NCBI GenBank assembly: GCA_028822885.1
Contig: JAPKCP010000129.1
Span: 1-9,128 of the forward strand
DNA: 9,128 nt
Origin: Yoonia sp.
GTDB taxonomy: Bacteria > Pseudomonadota > Alphaproteobacteria > Rhodobacterales > Rhodobacteraceae
Direction of reading: 5' to 3'
The position numbers and the translations under genes are program-made. A model generated the notes under the pieces. It searched no databases. It was not told the origin of the DNA and saw nothing but the letters and a program-made list of their open reading frames with translations. The first letter of the stretch is position 1. Every line of letters begins with the position of its first letter. Shown one piece after another: positions 6,824 through 9,128 of this stretch.

Positions 6824-8094
6824 TCGGCGTATCCATTGGCGGTCATGCGATCAACGTACCATGTCGAAAATTCGTCCAGCGCTCGTTCCGTGAAGGGTGA
6901 ATAGGGACCGGGGCGATAGCCAGCGGACGACACACCTTGATGCGCGATGGACACCAAATGCGCGTCTTCGGCATTGGTCGCCTTCCAAACAGCAGTGAGA
7001 TGATCCAGATCGTAGTCTTCGCCCTCAACGGCATCCTTATGAACAAGCCATTTGGTCCGGACGAGCGTTTTATCTGCGCTGATCGGATATGCTGTAAAGA
7101 TTACAGCGTGATCGGCCATGATATGGTTCCAAGAATTGACACCCCACAGATGCAGATCGCCGCTGCCTGGCATATTCATACTGCCTAATGGAACAGCGCT
7201 TGCGGCGCGTGTGTCCATCGTTTGAGATTCGCCTAGTCCCGCGATAATAAGACGCTGTGTTCGGAAGTTGGTTGGGTAGCCAACAGTGTGCTCAAGGGAC
7301 GTGTGGTCAAGACCTTGCGCCTCCCAGATTATGCCTTGATCGCGATAGGCCTTGGCCAGCGCGTCGGCCTCTTCTTTTTCGGATGGCGTTAATCCTTCCG
7401 GATCAAACCCGAAATCCGCAGAATGGAACGACAAGCTAAGTTCGGGGTGGTTTGACGCACAATGATAACACTCACGGTTATTTTCCATCGTGAGCTTCCA
7501 ATTACCGTCCTCAATGATCTCAGTCTCATAGGCCACTTTGGCGTTGGACAGATCATAAGGCGCTAGGCGTGGACCAACCTGTGACATCAGATCGGCGATG
7601 TCCGCAGGGGGTGTGTCGGATAGACAAGCGTACAAAATGCCACCAACTGACTGTAATGCGACAGATTTTAGGTGGTGCAGGTCACGATCAAAATTAACGC
7701 CCATTTGGGGCGCTAACGCCAGCGAGCCGTCCAGATCATAGGTCCATTGATGGTAAGGGCATACCAACTTGCCGACCACAGATCGGCCCGGCGGGACAAG
7801 GCGTGACCCGCGATGAGAACACACATTATGGAACGCGCGAAGTGTCATGTCATCGTCACGCAGGATGATAATCGAAGAAGTGCCTAATTCAACAGCGATC
7901 ACATCGCCGGGTTCTTCAACGTCACAATCAACCCCAACCGCTATCCAGTGTTTACCGAATATTGTGTCACAATCAGCCAGAAAAGCAGTATGGCTTGTGT
8001 AAAGGGCGGCAGGCAGGGTGTGTCCAGCCCTCCGCATTTTGAGCAATTCAGCAAGCGAAGGGGTATGCAGATGCATGATTTTTTCGTCTAACAT
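6820..8094 (-). CDS. Rieske non-heme iron oxygenase, quaternary-amine (betaine) demethylase, GbcA/Stc2 family
   Basis: The 424-residue terminal oxygenase probably hydroxylates an N-methyl group of a betaine, releasing formaldehyde and a demethylated amine. The N-terminal Rieske domain carries C92-x-H94 and C112-x2-H115. The catalytic domain has NNRECYHCASNH (205-216) with iron ligands H211 and H216, and D377 in NAEDAHL is the likely third ligand. The residue between the two centres is E208 rather than the aspartate of ring-hydroxylating dioxygenases. That is a trait of the GbcA/Stc2/carnitine oxygenase branch. The C-terminal TKWLVHKDAVEGEDYD (347-362) and GYRPGPYSP (392-400) closely recall GbcA. 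The N-terminus (SLAELLKMRRAGHTL) looks closer to my memory of the stachydrine demethylase Stc2. Glycine betaine and proline betaine are therefore both open. Annotation as an aromatic dioxygenase alpha subunit would mislead. GAGAGG six bases before ATG 8094 supports this start. Confidence 0.9.
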   Translation of the reverse strand: MLDEKIMHLHTPSLAELLKMRRAGHTLPAALYTSHTAFLADCDTIFGKHWIAVGVDCDVEEPGDVIAVELGTSSIIILRDDDMTLRAFHNVCSHRGSRLVPPGRSVVGKLVCPYHQWTYDLDGSLALAPQMGVNFDRDLHHLKSVALQSVGGILYACLSDTPPADIADLMSQVGPRLAPYDLSNAKVAYETEIIEDGNWKLTMENNRECYHCASNHPELSLSFHSADFGFDPEGLTPSEKEEADALAKAYRDQGIIWEAQGLDHTSLEHTVGYPTNFRTQRLIIAGLGESQTMDTRAASAVPLGSMNMPGSGDLHLWGVNSWNHIMADHAVIFTAYPISADKTLVRTKWLVHKDAVEGEDYDLDHLTAVWKATNAEDAHLVSIAHQGVSSAGYRPGPYSPFTERALDEFSTWYVDRMTANGYAE

Positions 8095-8103
8095 AGCAAG
8101 CCT

Positions 8104-8110
8104 CTCAGGT
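8104..8110. promoter_or_regulatory. Outlying half-site CTCAGGT, second regulator contact candidate
   Basis: CTCAGGT (8104-8110) is the exact inverse of ACCTGAG (8178-8184), the right arm of the T-N11-A box, with 67 bases between. It overlaps the ribosome site of the Rieske gene (GAGAGG, 8106-8101 on the minus strand), so part of the match may be explained by that element. Confidence 0.3.
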
Positions 8111-8162
8111 TATCTATAAACAGACTTACGGCCAATATTTATAAGCGACAACTGCAGGAATG

Positions 8163-8181
8163 AGGTGCATATGTATTACCT
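8163..8181. promoter_or_regulatory. LysR-type operator candidate AGGT-N11-ACCT
   Basis: The arms AGGT (8163-8166) and ACCT (8178-8181) are perfect inverted repeats around 11 bases, giving the classic T-N11-A box with T8166 and A8178. Counting one more pair outward, TGAGGT against ACCTGA keeps five of six matches. The site lies 25 bases before the LysR start, where binding would also allow autorepression. Confidence 0.5.
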
Positions 8182-8206
8182 GAGATTATGCATTTAAGAG
8201 AGTGTT

Positions 8207-9128
8207 ATGCAGCGATTACGAAAATCTATCCCGTCACTTGGTGCGCTGAATTTGTTTGAAGCAGCAGCGCGTCGGGAAAGTTTTACAAAAGCGGCGGCAG
8301 AGCTTGGCGTCACGCAGGCTGCGGTCAGTCGGCGGGTCAAAGAATTGGAAGCGTTGCTCGGCACTGCATTATTCGTGCGTGCCAATCGGCGTGTTCATCT
8401 TAGCCCTGCTGGGCAGGACTTGTTTGATGCAGTGAGCATGTCTTTTGATCAAATTGCAAAAGCAGTTGATACGATCAAATCGGCAACTGCCACGGATATC
8501 GTCACCATTGGTGTATCCCTCGCCTTTGCGCATTTCCGATTGCTGCCAGCGCTAACCGCGTTTCACGAGCTGTATCCCGACATTCGTATCAGGGTAGTTT
8601 CGGATGATGGATGGTCAGAAAATGCGGACCAAAGCCTTGATCTTGAACTACGATATAGCGCTGGGCATTTGGCTGATCGCAAGGCAATCGCGTCTTTGCC
8701 TGAACTCGTTTTTCCAGTTTGCGCACCTCATTTTGCTGAAAAGCACGGTATTAATCCAGCTGCCGATATTTCTGCGCAACATCTTGCGACCTTACCGCTT
8801 ATCGAAGGCGAACAGCGTGCTGGACAGTTTTTGTCATGGACGCAGTGGTTTAAGGGCCTAGGGGTCGAAACGCCAACCGCGCATCCACGTTTACAATTTA
8901 GCAACTATTCTGATGCAGCTTATGCAGCGATGAATGGTGATGGCGTGGCTGTGGGTTGGGGCAGTCTGCTACAGCGCCCATTGTCCGACGGTCGGCTGGT
9001 TCCGTTGGGACAGGTTAAGGTCACACCGCCGGGCCAACATAAGCTTTTGGTAAAGAACGATGATGCAGATAAAACATCTGTTCGTGTCTTCGCTGATTGG
9101 TTGACGACTACAATGGCGCAAGCAGACC
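8207..9128 (+). CDS. LysR-type transcriptional regulator (GcvA-like), 3' end cut by window edge
   Basis: I translated 307 codons with no stop. The N-terminal winged helix-turn-helix spans about residues 9-67, with SFTKAAAELGVTQAAVSRRV (25-44) and RANRRVHLSPAGQ (58-70) as the typical LysR helix and wing. The periplasmic-binding-like effector domain follows from about 96. It contains LPALTAFHELYPDI, WTQWF (211-215) and GDGVAVGWGSLL (244-255), which are typical of the GcvA subgroup. LysR proteins of this kind are usually near 300 residues, so only a few residues should lie beyond the window. The start has AAGAGAG four bases upstream. It is divergent from the Rieske operon and is the obvious candidate to control it, with the betaine or a demethylated product as inducer. 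That link is inferred from layout only. Confidence 0.9.
   Translation, partial: MQRLRKSIPSLGALNLFEAAARRESFTKAAAELGVTQAAVSRRVKELEALLGTALFVRANRRVHLSPAGQDLFDAVSMSFDQIAKAVDTIKSATATDIVTIGVSLAFAHFRLLPALTAFHELYPDIRIRVVSDDGWSENADQSLDLELRYSAGHLADRKAIASLPELVFPVCAPHFAEKHGINPAADISAQHLATLPLIEGEQRAGQFLSWTQWFKGLGVETPTAHPRLQFSNYSDAAYAAMNGDGVAVGWGSLLQRPLSDGRLVPLGQVKVTPPGQHKLLVKNDDADKTSVRVFADWLTTTMAQAD

Larger units (their letters stand above)
8095..8206. promoter_or_regulatory. Divergent regulatory gap between the Rieske operon and the LysR gene
   Basis: This AT-rich 112-base gap must hold promoters in both directions. On the minus strand TATAAA (8143-8138) could be a -10 element for the oxygenase operon, but no good -35 partner is visible. 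The gap contains the AGGT-N11-ACCT site and an outlying half-site described separately. The layout, a LysR gene divergent from its target operon with binding sites in the shared gap, is the standard arrangement for this regulator family. Confidence 0.6.

Noticed and set aside
6820..8094. Reading the Rieske protein as an aromatic ring-hydroxylating dioxygenase
   Set aside because: There is no beta subunit, the bridge residue is glutamate, and the C-terminal motifs resemble betaine demethylases. The neighbours are amine-demethylation enzymes.
8604..8861. An 85-codon plus-strand open frame inside the LysR gene
   Set aside because: It is out of frame within the effector domain of a well-supported regulator and has no ribosome site or motif.

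Overview
The window looks like a chromosomal piece of an alphaproteobacterium, most probably a marine Rhodobacteraceae (roseobacter-type) species. This rests on gene content, moderate GC and protein style, not on any rRNA or marker gene. It is densely packed with seven protein genes. The two outermost genes run off the window edges. I see no tRNA, rRNA, CRISPR array, insertion sequence or phage gene.

Left block (1-2044, minus strand): doeA (ectoine hydrolase) followed by doeB (N-alpha-acetyl-diaminobutyrate deacetylase, cut by the left edge). The two overlap by 4 bases. Together they open the ectoine ring and remove the acetyl group, giving L-2,4-diaminobutyrate. Divergent from doeA, across a ~210-base gap, is a plus-strand class III aminotransferase (2254-3633). 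It is a good candidate for the next step, diaminobutyrate to aspartate semialdehyde. It ends in a clear stem-loop terminator and converges on the next operon.

Right block (3716-8094, minus strand): a three-gene operon read from right to left. It holds a Rieske oxygenase of the GbcA/Stc2 quaternary-amine type, its FAD/[2Fe-2S] reductase, and a 681-residue NADH:flavin oxidoreductase of the DgcA/StcD demethylase type. The junctions are a 4-base overlap and a 12-base gap. The most economical reading is removal of one N-methyl group from a betaine (proline betaine or glycine betaine) by the Rieske pair, then oxidative N-demethylation of the tertiary amine by the flavoprotein. A divergent LysR-type regulator (8207 to the right edge) faces this operon. 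The 112-base gap between them holds a good T-N11-A operator candidate.

Taken together, the region looks like a compatible-solute salvage locus in which ectoine catabolism and betaine demethylation sit back to back. All the enzymes belong to known families. The parts that merit a second look are the three-cysteine Fe-S motif in the flavoprotein, the loss of the M24 metal ligands in DoeA, the unresolved betaine substrate, and the operator-like dyads in the intergenic gaps.
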